Shown one piece after another: positions 49,524-61,319 of a stretch of 64,000 nucleotides of DNA. The translations under genes and the position numbers were made by a program. Below the pieces are notes generated by a model. That model was not told the origin of the DNA. It searched no databases and was given only the letters and a program-made list of their open reading frames with translations. Each line of letters opens with the position of its first letter. Within the stretch, counting starts at the first letter, position 1. The stretch comes from Hirundichthys speculiger (Eukaryota > Chordata > Actinopteri > Beloniformes > Exocoetidae): assembly GCA_018398805.1 (NCBI GenBank), contig JAGFBZ010002379.1:3113501-3177500 (forward strand). Direction: 5' to 3'.

Positions 49524-51750
49524 GGGTATGGGGTGCCAAACAGTTTGGAGAAAGGATTTTTGCATTTGTAGAATTTTTCTTTTTCTTCTTCATACCAAAA
49601 CAAAATTTCTCTGGCAGTTTCTAACTGTAAACTGTGAAATAATTTCTGAATATCAACCCTTTATGACCAGATGCAACATACATGTCATTTTGAGCCAAGA
49701 CACACGGACCGCCATAACCTTTTAGAAATATTGATGAACATAAGGGTGTCATCCGTATTTTATAACACTTCCTCAAATTTGAGCAAATAATGAGGAAACA
49801 ACAGTTTTTCTATAATAAAAAAATGTCAAGTACAAAGATTTTGAAAATAAAAATTATGATTGAATGAGGAGCATTCATATGTGGTACTTTCCCATCCTTA
49901 TGGGAACTGTCTCCTTAGTGATTTAAGGCAACAACAGTAAACACATGTCATCTCAACCCTGACAATATCTAGCGTCAGCCATCATCTCCTTTAATTGCTG
50001 AGAGTAAAAACAAATGTATTACTGACTTAAATCTGGGACTTTTCCATCACAAAACTGTGGGAAATCATGTGCTTAAATCCAAGCTACATTGTTTCATTTC
50101 ATCTACCTAGTATTAAAACTAATTACCCTGCAAGCAAGAAGATTATCTAGGAAGTAGTGCGATAAATTACTCAAAGAACGTGTTTGAGCATACAAATACT
50201 TTTCACCAGACAATGAGAATTATGTCTGCTCACGAGGACCAAAATAATAACTCCAATGACCTCGTTATGTTTATTCAGCTGAAGACGTTCAACTTTTGCA
50301 AGTGTCACCAATGTTTAGAAGACTAAATTTGTGCCTGAAAAGAACAACAACAGCTGTTTCTAATGACTTATCTGCCAATCCAAATATAGCGAAGGTTCCA
50401 CCCCAACTTCAACTTCCCATGACTGCTTTTAAAATACAAACATTCAGTGTCATCCCTAATAGTTGCATTTAATCTCAAGAACAGATTTAAACCAAGTCCC
50501 GACTTGCTGTGAACTCTACTCTGCAGATACTGATAATTGCAGTGTTATTTACTCCACAATGGCAGATTACATTGAATTTCTTCTGATGCGATTCATGAGG
50601 GTGGGTACATATAACCATCACTCACAGTCTGTGTGCCTGAGTGGTCCGATGTGCGTGTTGGTTAAGTGGCACAAGTGACAGATGTGCAGAAAATCCCTGT
50701 TTATTTTTCCTAAAGCGATCATGGAGCCTGAGTATATGATGAGTGTGTTTACAGTGTCACCGTGCTTTGAGAGCAGTTTAGTCCAGATGCTGGATAACAA
50801 TAGCCTTTATGTTCCTGTTAGATGAGCTCCCACCTGCTGCAATATGTTATTATGTTCTGTATGATGTGTGTTTGCCTGCCATCTCTTGTACACAACACTG
50901 ATGGATGATAATATTACACAGGATGTAGTGCGTCCTTTATTTTGCTGCCATCAAAGGTAGTGGTTGTGCAGCTTTACATGTTTCCATTTTTCAACCTTAT
51001 AAAACTTATGAGCACCACAAAAGGTTTTACTAAGTTACAGCTACATCACAGTTATATCAATTGCCCCTTAAAGCCAATGTTAAAGCCACTGTGTTGTATG
51101 AGGAGGACAAGACAGATGCTAGCTGGTATTGGTACACTGTAGCTAGTATTGTATTACAGGATCAATACTGCCACAACAAGTTATCCTGAACATCCATTCT
51201 TCAGAATAGGGAGGAAGACTGAACTATGAACTATGAAAGTCTCCAAGTACAGAAAGGTTTTTTTGTTTTGTTTTGTTTCTGCACTGCAAACATGAGAGTA
51301 AAGGCCAAAGTGAACTAGAGGTAGAATAGGTCATAAAATGCATAATCATATAAATTAAAAAAAAGAAGGTACAGATGTTAAAGAAAGTCAATCTGAAACA
51401 AAAACAAAACCAAATGTGCCTCAGTCATTTTAGGCTCCTGCCCAGTCAAGACAAGAGCTCCATCAGTCCCTTTATACAAATCCAAAAAACAATCTCAAAG
51501 AGAAATCTCATCTTCTGTGTTGCCTTTTAAGAGATGCAGTCTCAAGACTTTTAACTCTATTCCATCTGGGTTCAATTCCTGATTAATCCCCAAAGGCAAG
51601 TTAGATTGTTGCAGTACAAATAATAAAAATATTGATCATGGCAAAAGCAAAGCAAGTTCTTTTTTTTCCCCTTTACTTTTTAGGGGTAGCCATACTGAAT
51701 GATGTCATGTTCTCCATATTGATTTGGCACAGGTTTTACATGGGACGCCT
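47801..51750. other. Intron, no gene seen
   Basis: Contains poly(T) at about 48158-48168 and the T23/G24 homopolymer junction at 49480-49526. No exon recognised. Confidence 0.5.
49480..49526. repeat. Poly(T)23 joined to poly(G)24
   Basis: A run of 23 T passes directly into 24 G. The G tract can form G-quadruplexes; both runs are prone to length error in sequencing. Confidence 0.85.
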
Positions 51751-51764
51751 CTCCAGAAACAGGC

Positions 51765-51890
51765 CCCCCCACCACCCCCATTTCTGCAGGCTTGGGACCA
51801 GTACAACGAGACCACTGGCTTGTGACCCCTTAGTGGCTGGGGTACTGGGGGCAATGTGAGGTTCAATGTCCTGCAAAGGGACACTTCAGC
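51765..51890. repeat. Dispersed fish repeat fragment
   Basis: GGGGGCAATGTGAGGTTCAA followed by TGTCCTGCAAAGGGACACTT is a phrase found widely in fish genomes, usually inside short dispersed repeats. Boundaries are not clear. Confidence 0.4.
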
Positions 51891-52813
51891 AGGTGAAAGG
51901 GCTGGGTATCAATATAGTCTCTCTTTAAAGACTCACTGTATGAGGTTAAGTCAAGAAAGATGCAACTAGAGCACGGCTAGTACTGTACTGAGGTATAAAT
52001 TCAGTTTCTGGTAGGTCCCCCTGCTATGATTCGTTATCATTGCAGGTGACATACTGCATCACCATCATGACCATCCACACAGCCAGACCAGTGTGACTCT
52101 AAATCTCAATGACCAAACTGTCCTGCAGAGACATTTTTGACCTTTGTCTTACTTCTAGCCCCGACTGTGTTGCTTTAATGGGGGTTAAGGATTTTGTATT
52201 GCAGGGAAATGACCCTTTACTGAGTAAATATATGACAGGAGGTTTACAAGATTTTTTTAAATCACCAGTAACTACTCAGGGTTTCAGAAGGTTACAGTAC
52301 ATAGTTACAATATGCTGATTAATGAATATACACAAACATGAAGAGTCTAAGTACAATTCTCCAACCGTAATTGGATCTGTGATGGTTCATTAGTAAGCAA
52401 GCATGAATATCAAATAGATTTAAAGAGATGTGAGCTTGAAAACCCCTCAAAAGAGGGTGATTGAAAAGAGACAGAAAAGAGATGTATGGTTTGAGCCAAT
52501 AAATTGATGATAAAAGAGAGAGTGAGCAAAAGGTGATGGGCAAGCAGGGTCGTCGTCTTTGTTGTGGTCAGCGTAGCGGTATGAGGGCTGACATCAAAGT
52601 GTAGATGAGGGACAGAGATGAGAGAGGAAAGGTCTGGAAACCATATGAAAGAACAGGAAGAGAGAAAGAGGGAGGTATAGGGAAGGGAATATGAGAGGGG
52701 AGAGAGGAAAAGACTTTCAAAGAGAGGAAGGAGAGAGGGAAAGCTGTGGCACAAGAGGAGATTGACAATGGAATATGCTGAAGCATCATATCACATCTGT
52801 GGGCGCGTGCACA

Positions 52814-52865
52814 GACACACACACGCACGCACACCCACATCCACACACACACACACACACACACA
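52814..52865. repeat. Interrupted (CA)n microsatellite
   Basis: Imperfect CA repeats with CG and CC interruptions, next to a purine-rich stretch. Confidence 0.85.
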
Positions 52866-54724
52866 GGCACACAGAAACAAGCTGTAAAAAGTGTATTATT
52901 TATGTCGACTCCTCAAACTCTTCAACTGCACTGCAAATGTACAGCGTTTCAACAATGAGTCTGACATTAAGAAAACCTAAAATGTAAATGATTTAGTTCA
53001 TCTATTGTTAAATTTTAAAAACAAGAACCAGATCATTTTATTTTCATTTCCAGAGATGATGAAAACAAGAAAAGTGAGAAAGAATAATCACTGTCTTGCG
53101 TTGTCTCTTGATGATGCTCCTGTTTTGTGTCAATAATCCAGTACAGATATTATTTCTGTCCCTCCTAAAGAGCCCAGTTTCTCTGCCTGTTTTGTTCATG
53201 TCAAGCTTAAAAAAAATGGAAAGAGACTTTGCTAAAAGGATTTATGCAGATGCAGAGGAAGTTGTACCAGGGCTTCTTTAGGGAACCTTACGCAATGGTC
53301 ATTCTGGCTGCCTGCCTGTCCACTTCCAGGCCAGGAGCATGACCTCCATGCAGGTCTGTCAAGGCACTGAAGTCCTCCTCAGCTGCTGGGGTCTTCAGAT
53401 GTCCACATCTGAGCTGGAGGGGACCAGGAGTTTACTAGCAAAGTCCTCACTACTGACCAAATACACCTGCTTACACAGCTTTCTGAATTGTGCATCTCTT
53501 TCCTTTTAAAACACTTTTAGCTGAATTTCATCTGAAATTAAATAAAGTCTCATTTTAAAATCTATTTTAACTTTCAACAATAAATATACTTGTAATGTTT
53601 TTCAGTTAAATAATTTTAACTGGGAATGCTGTCATACCTATGCAGATCGTAGCTTTCATCAATTTCTAAGTCAGTAAATTGTTCAATTTTAATCCTATTG
53701 TTCTTGGGTAACAGCAAATGTGTGTCACAAGATCTAAAATGTAATTTTTTTTTTGGGGGGGGGGTTTACATTTTACTGTATGTGCACATGTATACATGAG
53801 AATATCAAACTCTAAAAGATAAGTAAAACAAGCAAGCGAGATCCAGGAACCCTGGGTTGTCCCGTGACATCTTCTCTTTGGCATAAATCAACACAGTGGG
53901 GATTAGGTCTTGGTCATCTGACTTGCTCCACCCTGGATTACCCCACAGCACCCTCAACTGCCAACTAACCAGCCTACAGTAAATCCTGCAAACAGGTCCT
54001 CAGACTACAGGAGCATGAGTGTGTGTGGCCAGCAGCAAGAAAATCTCTGAATTAATACACGGCACCACAAACCAAATCTAAACCAGGCGCTATCAATTCA
54101 GGGATTTGTTTTTTTTTTGTTTTTTTTTTAGTGGACAAGATCATAATGAAGCGAAGATATCTTTGTGACTGTAACTATACTTTATTCATTCAGGAATCTC
54201 CTAAGCCCTAAATCTTCAGCTCAATAAGGATAACTACCATCCATTAAATACAGTCATGAACTAACCATGAACTGTGAAAACAGCTCAGCCCCTTCGCTTA
54301 ATGCGGACTTGAAATAGGTGCAAAAATATATTAGTGTACCCTGAAAAACGGTCCAGTTAACACCGCTACTTAAATCAGGGCACAGACACAGTCAGCTGAA
54401 ATTCACACACATGCACACGCCTCTAAATTTAGCTGTTTTCTAATTAACTTTACTGCCTCATATGAAGTTCATCGAAACTGTCTCTGACAGATTTCTACTA
54501 AGCAGAGAAACTGTACGACATCCCTGAGAACAGGCATCTGTAGTTAGAACATCACGCTCAGAAGAATGCATCTAAACCTGAGAGCCTGCTGAAGGAAAAA
54601 TGAGCCTAAAAATGTCATTTAAAGATTAGGAATATAGTTCACAATAGAATCCTCTGTGCTCTGCCAAGGGCTCTGTCTAAATCCTGGCCGGTCTAAACAG
54701 AGCCGTGAGAGAGGGCAGCTGGAC

Positions 54725-54736
54725 GCACACACACAC

Positions 54737-54769
<33 letters not shown>
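54725..54769. repeat. (CA)n microsatellite
   Basis: About 22 CA units with one CG interruption. Confidence 0.9.
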
Positions 54770-54773
<4 letters not shown>

Positions 54774-56249
54774 TTAACACACACAGTCCAAATAAAAGGC
54801 AAGATCTCTCCATTTCTTCAGATGCTACTACCCATTCCCAGTCATTTTCCTAAATTTTCCCCAAACTCTTCTTTCTCTCTGCCTGCCTGTTTGGACCCAT
54901 CTCTTTTGTTCCTCATGGGAGCAGGTCGACCTCCAGAACCAGGCCAGGCTCTTTTCTCTGAGAGAGCTCTGTGGGAACTGGCTTGTGGATTCCGACTGCG
55001 TAATGACTGCTCACTGTCCATGAATGAGAAGGACCCCAGCAGGCCTGAGTGAATACTGACTAGAGGGAACTGAGGTGGGGTGTACCCCAGTTTGTGTGTG
55101 AGCAGTTAGTTTATCCGGCCATGACTGTGATTTGAAAGGGACACGACTTGGATCTCATACAAGCTGTTCAGCTTCACTGTTTTTATCTGGATAACAGAGT
55201 AGCAGTGTTTGACACTCACAGCCAGACAGCGCAGTCCAAGCCTGATCCACAAATGTCCATCAACAGACAAGCCAAGAATGCAGGTTCCCAAAGGTCCTTG
55301 AGAAACACTTGAATATAGCAACACACCCTAAACATGATAGCATGCAACAGATGAAAGATCGGGCAAGACTAAAGCCTATAAATATCTGAGGGATAGGACT
55401 GGAATGCTCAGTGTGTCTGTGTGCTAGAAACAGAGGCAGGATGGACCGCTGACATTAGCAGGTCAGCTGGAAACACGTGGTTTTTTTTTGCTCAACGTCT
55501 GTGTTTTCCGGAGATACAGCTGGTGGGCATCAAGACATCTAACAGGGAAGCCCCAAGTCTCTCCCAACTCCAATTAACCTTCACGAGTTTGACCTACTTT
55601 CAACATCAAAATAGCACACTCCCAATTCACCAGTGGGCTATACTTAGTAAAAGAGACTTAAGAGTAAAGCATATAGTTATAGTCGCCTCTCACATATGAA
55701 GAGATGCGCTGCATCTCCTCGGAGCTCAACGTCTGCACAGGTCCGACCCGTTTAGGGTCATTTCTTCAGTCAGCCAATATGGTTCACAGCTCTTGAAACA
55801 TTTCATGTTAAATAAGTAATTGATTATTACGGACTAAATCAAACACAGCTAGTTTCAGAAATAGGCACAGGCCTTTTTAACAGATATAACTGAACGTCCT
55901 GTACCCAGTTAATCCGGCCCCCACGGACACAGTTCAGAGTATCCTGAATGTATCCGATAGCTGTTTACCTTTGCTGTAGGTTGAATGAGAAACCTAAAAC
56001 CTAAAAAATAAAACAGGCACCATATCAATGCATGCCAGGCATTCACATAGCTGAAACATCAAGATTTGGCATAAGAGCTCAGTCAGCCGAACTGAGTAAA
56101 CTGAGAAAGAATGTACACTTTTTCTGTGAGAGGATTTATATATGAAGACAGTTTTTGGGGTTTTTTTTAATTACCTGTTCCTTTACAGGTCTTAAAATTA
56201 GGCAAATACAACATCAAATGAATAAAGACAACAAAGACTGATCTTATCA

Positions 56250-56594
56250 TGAAGAAATGTTGGCTCTCTCCTCTTTACAACATTGCTTCGGTTCATTTAA
56301 ATTTGTTGGGACTCATTTCAGTTCTCATAAAGGCACACAGAGTTTCACCTGTGTTCAGATTTGCACTTTGATCCATTGCAACACCGTGACTCTTTTCTTT
56401 TTCAGCACTTGTAAATTTGCTAGTATGTTTGAGATCACTTTCCTGTTGCACGTCCTAATTTTAATAAAGCTGCCGTGGTGTCACGTTTGAACTCTAGAAT
56501 ATTCTGGTATATAGAGGAGTTCAGAGGCTTTTTCCTGGAACGCTTCCAATAAAGTCATGATTTTCTAATTGAGCTGTTATGAATGTTAACTTTT

Positions 56595-56635
<41 letters not shown>

Positions 56636-56862
56636 ATTTCTCTCAGCATTGCACAGTCTGACTTTGGACCGAACTTGCTGGGACGTCCACTCCTGGGAAG
56701 ATTGGCAAAAGTCGTGAATGTTTTCAACTAGTGAATCATCTTTCTCAGTGCAGAAAGATGGACTCCAAATCATTTGGAAACGGTCTTATTAATCCTTGCA
56801 GAATGATAGTCAACAACACTTTCTTCTCCAAGATCATTGCTGACATCTATCCTCCTTTGCAT
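56250..56862 (-). pseudogene. Third Tc1-like transposase relic, split by a (TC)n microsatellite
   Basis: On the minus strand, starting near an ATG at 56862, the N-terminal domain is readable in part: DLGEESVVDYHSARINKT, FGVHLSALRK, then FANLPRSGRPSKFGP and CAMLRE, as in the paired-type DNA-binding region of Tc1 transposases. A (TC)16 tract at 56599-56630 follows. Beyond it lie decayed core pieces: SSNVTP, QQESDLKHTSK (second Asp region, Asp kept but Pro changed) and QSANLNTGETL where the family has the SPDLNPIENLW motif. A large part between the DNA-binding domain and the second Asp is missing. Terminal repeats are not clear. Confidence 0.72.
56599..56630. repeat. (TC)16 microsatellite inside the third Tc1 relic
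   Basis: An uninterrupted TC run that separates the transposase's DNA-binding part from its core remnants. Confidence 0.9.
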
Positions 56863-57255
56863 TGAGTGAATACACACATAAAAACACCAGAGCTTTTAAT
56901 TAACAGTCCTTGAGCAATCTGGCTGTCCTCAGAAACCTCGGATGTGGTTGTAACATACATGCCTCAACATGAGAAAATAGGCATGTGAAATTGTTTGTGT
57001 ACAGTAGACATGCAGACTGCTTCCATGCTTTTTCAGATTATCCTTCTACGTTTTTGCTCGGTTTTGCTCAGTACACAATGACAGTGTAAAATATCACATA
57101 TTGTAATTCTTCTCGAGTTAAGGTGACCTCATTTGAAGGCCTAGTATGGACCAGTTAATTCTCACATCCTGATATGTTAAACCTTCGAAATGCAAAAGGG
57201 GGCACATCTTTTTAACTTGACTGTAGCTGACATATCCCATGTTGGTCTCCTAGAG

Positions 57256-57742
57256 CAGTGGTCCCCAACCCCCGGCCCAGTACTAGTCCGTACTGGGCTG
57301 CAGAGAAAAAATAAACAACTTCCATTATTATCTGAGTCTAAATTATGTTTTATTTAGAAAAGTGACTAAATTCTCTCCATTAAATATGTCTATAACTTAC
57401 TCTTGACGCATGACAAGACTTCCAGACCCATGTCTCGGTCACATGATACATTTAAACCCCCAAGCTGGCAAAATGGGTAAAAAATAAACATCTTTGGAAA
57501 GTGTCTTTGTGCGAAAGAGAATGTTACCAATGTTCTGTTACGAGGACGCTTCAAATAAAGTTGCAAATACACAGCGGATTTATGTTTATTATAATATTTA
57601 GAAAATACCACAGATTTTATGCCGGTCGTATTATTTTAATTTTGTTGTATTTATCTGCAACACATTTTACAGGCCAGTCTGTGAAAATATTGCCTCACAT
57701 TAAACCGTTCCGTGGCGCAAAAAAAAAGGTTGGGGGCCACTG
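57256..57742. mobile_element. 487-bp hAT-type element with perfect 8-bp target duplication
   Basis: Starts CAGTGGTCCCCAACC; the reverse-complemented right end reads CAGTGGCCCCCAACC, 14 of 15 matching. TCCTAGAG flanks both sides exactly (57248-57255, 57743-57750). The termini are those of the Charlie/Zaphod-like hAT group. The interior has no intact transposase. Confidence 0.88.
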
Positions 57743-57750
57743 TCCTAGAG

Positions 57751-59695
57751 AAATGCAATCTAGACCACAGTTCCAGACTTTGTTTAAACTTTTGACTCAG
57801 GTGTTTCTCACCGAGGCTTGAAATAATAACCTATGACTTTTGCCCTGATGCCTCCTACATCAGCACTGATAGATTAATGCTGACCAAATACACACAAGCA
57901 GGAAATCCCATTAGCCCATCACGTCCCTTTTCAAACTAACCTTGATTACTTTGAGGAGATGGAGCAGACAGCGAAACACACACAAACTTACTGCACCCTT
58001 CTCTCAGAGGTAGCCTTCCAACATTAAGGGGCCCCTCATGTTGCCCCTCACCAGTAACACGATATACCCCTGAGCTGAGGTTATACCAAAGACAACAGAG
58101 TGACCAGCTGCTGTTAAACATTTACATGAAAACTATTAGCTGATAAAATTATGCAATGCAGCACATTTATCACAGCTTGATAGCCGGTGCAACATCAAAG
58201 GCAATGAAATATTAGGTCTTATGAAAGATCTAAAACAGGCAGTACTGCAACTCTGCAAACCAGTAACACCCTACTTCTGCAGCTCTAAAACGCTAAAATA
58301 GGTCTTTGTGTCATGACACAAGTTAAAAAGTAACTTTCATTCAAATATCGATTCAAAACAACATCCCCAGCTGTTCTGTTCGACATATTAAAATCAAGCT
58401 CTCCGTTGCTGAAGTAATGCCAGAGGGTGCTTTAGAAGATGTTTTTTTTTTAATGCGTGGAAAGAGTTAGTCAAGCTGGCAGGTATGTGTTTAAATGTAA
58501 AGTCAGTGCTTCTGTAAACTCAGAGCTGTGCTTGGGGCCATGTGTAAGCCGGCAGCTGCAGATCAAGATGTAACACACTGCATTCCTGCCTGCTCCGTCG
58601 CACCTTGTCTTCAGCTGCTAGTTCATACTGAATGACTGACATCCTAATGGAAGAAACCACACCGCTGCACCAAAACATCAACAGGTACTCAGGACACAAG
58701 GAGCACAGCTGTGATGTGTGATTGATGGATTTTTTTGGAAGCTGTCATGAAAAAGCTATCGCCCAAACACAACATAAGCGGCCCAGGTTAGTGTGTGCGT
58801 TCAGTCCGTTGCTCATCATAAATCACATTCATCTGTGCGCGTCTCTCCCCCCAGCTTATCGTTTCTCCCAGCCAGTTTTGAGTTTGCGTGAGTGAGTCAC
58901 TGTCAGAGAGTTGATGGGGTGATCAGACACAGACCCAATGTGGGAAGGACAGAAAAAGGGAAACAAAAGCCAGTGAGTCAGAATTGAGGCTCTTCTCTTT
59001 CACTCATGTTCAGTGGAATTAAACTCAGTCTTCTGAATCCTATTTTGCAACATGCTCCTGGGGCAAATTAGAAATCAATGGAGAACATGAGCCCATAACC
59101 ACTGTGTTTATAAACATTACACCATAACAACCTGGTAGATAGGAAGCAGGCTTGTATCAGAGCAGATTAAATGACAGGCCTATCACAGGTCTTCATGCTG
59201 CTGGCTCAGGGACCACAGCATGAGTCAACGTCTGGGTTAATATATAACTTCTGTACGAAGCTTCAAAACGGCAAGCAAAACAAATCAAAAGACACCGAGT
59301 CGGAAAATCGACTTTCCATCCATCCCTCTGTTGAGCAACTGTTGGCTTCATTCTTTAAGCAGAAAGAGGGAATATGGAGGAAGATTGTGAGGTATCCGGT
59401 AATCTCAGTGTCATTTTAACACAGATGGACACAATGGCCCTATTAACATGTGTCTGAATGAAGACGGTCAAAAACACACCAGTCACTCCTCCCAGGCTGT
59501 GTCAGTGGACAAAACATGACAGTCACCTTGGACCTGACCAGCACCTCCCAGAACCTCCCATCATCACTTGACTATGTAAGTCTCAAAAATCCACTTTTAA
59601 TCACAATTGCCTTTCTTCTCTTTGTAAGAATGTATAACACGCATTTAAAAAAAAGAAAACTAAAGAGCCTGAAAAGAAAATAAGGAGTTTCGAAA
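57751..59695. other. Intron next to the canonical donor, no gene seen
   Basis: Single-copy-looking sequence with one T-run (58442-58450). Nothing recognised. Confidence 0.5.
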
Positions 59696-59701
59696 ACTCA
59701 C

Positions 59702-60020
59702 GGATTTGGACTTTCTTGGGGTCCAGCTTGCGGACTTCGTTCTGCAGCACGTGCAGCCGCCCCTGGATCCTGCAGGACCTCCTGAACACCAGTCCTGCCT
59801 CCATCTCGATGCCCAGGAAGATGTCGCTGGCATGTCGAGAAAGGTCGGAGAGCTGGTGGATCACGCTGGTCAACGTGTGACAGCTAACCTCGTCCAGAGC
59901 CGAGTATAAAACAGTCTTTCTCGGTTTGCGTCTGCCGGTGTGCTCCCTCGGTCTCCAGCCATCCCTCCCCGACAACCGACTCACGCTCCGCGGATCAACA
60001 GTCCTCTGGTGAAAGGGCAT
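59702..60020 (-). CDS. nhsl1: NHS-family first coding exon (WAVE-homology domain), probably nhsl1
   Basis: The minus-strand ORF opens with MPFHQRTVDP and reads 106 codons plus one base before a consensus donor (C|GTGAGT, intron starting at 59701). Residues about 41-106 form a helical, leucine-rich block (HTLTSVIHQLSDLSRHASDI, later LDPKKVQI) that resembles the WAVE-homology domain at the N-terminus of NHS proteins, itself related to the SCAR/WAVE N-terminus. Family knowledge: these proteins act at cell edges and junctions on WAVE/Abi-driven actin remodelling, and the family's first exon starts MPF and is followed by a very long intron. The basic segment at residues 22-36 lies outside the domain. 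The open frame continues past the donor into a hydrophobic run that I treat as intron read-through. Exon 2 is not in the window. The family call is strong; the choice of nhsl1 over nhs or nhsl2 is a best guess. Confidence 0.75.
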
Positions 60021-60520
60021 GTTTAAGTCATACCAATTTCTTTCACGGGAATGGAAACTTTTTCACGAGGATTAAAAAAAAAAAAAGAAACCTTAAGAAC
60101 TTTAAAACAGGTCCAAGAAAAACTCAGTTCCTCCGAGGGGTATTATTCCCAGAACAGTGTAATCCCTCAATCCCGCCATATTTCTGGTTTTCAAAGCAGG
60201 AGACTTTGTGCTGGTGTACAACGCAGACGTTGCCTCTCAAAGTCTATTCAAATTCAACCAGACGCTGGGTAGGCTTGAGAGAGAAAAAACACACACACAC
60301 ACACCAGGAAAAGTATGGAAAAGTGCAAAAACCCGGAAAATACTACAACCACCTGTAGCTAGTGGAACTGGAGCCAGTCGCGAGGACAGTTTACCTGCTC
60401 CTCTGTAGCAGCCTGTTGAGGAAAGCAGGGCTCAGACAAAACCCGGACCGGAGCCGTTCCTGCACTGGACCCGGACTGACACCAACTACACGCTCTTAGA
60501 AGGGAAAAAAAAAGAGGATG
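60021..60520 (-). promoter_or_regulatory. Probable 5' UTR and core promoter of the canonical exon
   Basis: The sequence directly upstream of the MPFH start contains a GC- and CpG-richer patch at about 60360-60500, unlike the AT-rich flanks. On the minus strand GAGCAG|GTAAAC near 60390 could be a 5' UTR donor, and the pyrimidine run at about 60072-60090 followed by an AG could be its acceptor, so a short 5' UTR intron is possible. A short (CA)n sits at 60289-60303. No clear TATA box is seen. The exact start site cannot be set from sequence. Confidence 0.4.
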
Positions 60521-60865
60521 TTTGGCTCTAAAAATGACTGCTTCATTCGTGGTTCATGAACAAACATGTCTTAGAAAACTACTCATGGAATTCTCAACTA
60601 TTGAGGATAAAGATTATGGCCTGCAGGTGCTGATACTTTACTTATTACCACTGAACATTTATTCTTACAAATGACTGAAATGTATGACTAGAGCTGAGCA
60701 TTATTGAAAATTTTTTCATGTTAATACCAAAACTGACACCATATCTCCAATACTAATTCTGTTCAATACCAGTTTATTAAACCTTTCTATCAGTTGTCCC
60801 ATAAAGGAAGTTGCATTAGACTTTAATTGTAGAAATGTTTCATTAATTCTGCTTATCTTCTATGG

Positions 60866-61250
60866 CAGCCATTCCCAAACTTCGGAATACCAAGGCCCGA
60901 TTTGAAAATGTGAAAAATCTCAGCGGCCCACCGAAAACGTTAATAACAACTGTGATCAACATACAGGACAAGAAGCTATGTTCTGATATTAATGTAAGGG
61001 GTCAACAAATAAGACGACACTTGTCATATTAAGTTAAGACGGCAGTAGAATAACACTTAACTGGTTTGTTTTATTACTTCTTAATGATTTTTTAAATCAT
61101 CTCATGTATATTTTACAGTAATTAAAAACATATTTAAAAAAGATCAAGGTTTTAAAACACATTTGTTTAATTTTAATTACCTCTTTCGGCCCACCTGCAG
61201 TACCAAGATGGCCCACCAGGGGGCCGCGGCCCACACTTTGGGAATCAAAG
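60866..61250. mobile_element. About 385-bp hAT-like element
   Basis: Left end CAGCCATTCCCAAACTTCGG and reverse-complemented right end CTTTGATTCCCAAAGTGTGG share the ATTCCCAAA core. Both ends also carry GCGGCCCAC-type sequence (about 60933 and 61226). The outermost bases on the right and the target duplication have decayed. Confidence 0.65.
61213..61226 (+). promoter_or_regulatory. CTCF-like motif inside the hAT-like element
   Basis: CCACCAGGGGGCCG is a close fit to the vertebrate CTCF core and lies in the transposon's right end, about 1.2 kb upstream of the canonical first exon. Confidence 0.35.
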
Positions 61251-61319
61251 CTAGGTGAAATACATTATACAAGATAAAATAGTTTAAATTACATTTAATG
61301 TAATAAAACTCAATTAATC

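Larger units (their letters stand above)
51891..56140. other. Intron, no gene seen
   Basis: Contains two (CA)n tracts (52814-52865, 54725-54769), a purine-rich stretch at about 52440-52745 and a T/G homopolymer junction at about 53745-53764. No exon or transposon end recognised. Confidence 0.5.

Noticed and set aside
59601..59701. Continuation of the MPFH frame to a 139-codon ORF
   Set aside because: A GTGAGT donor ends the exon at 59702; the following hydrophobic residues come from intron sequence.
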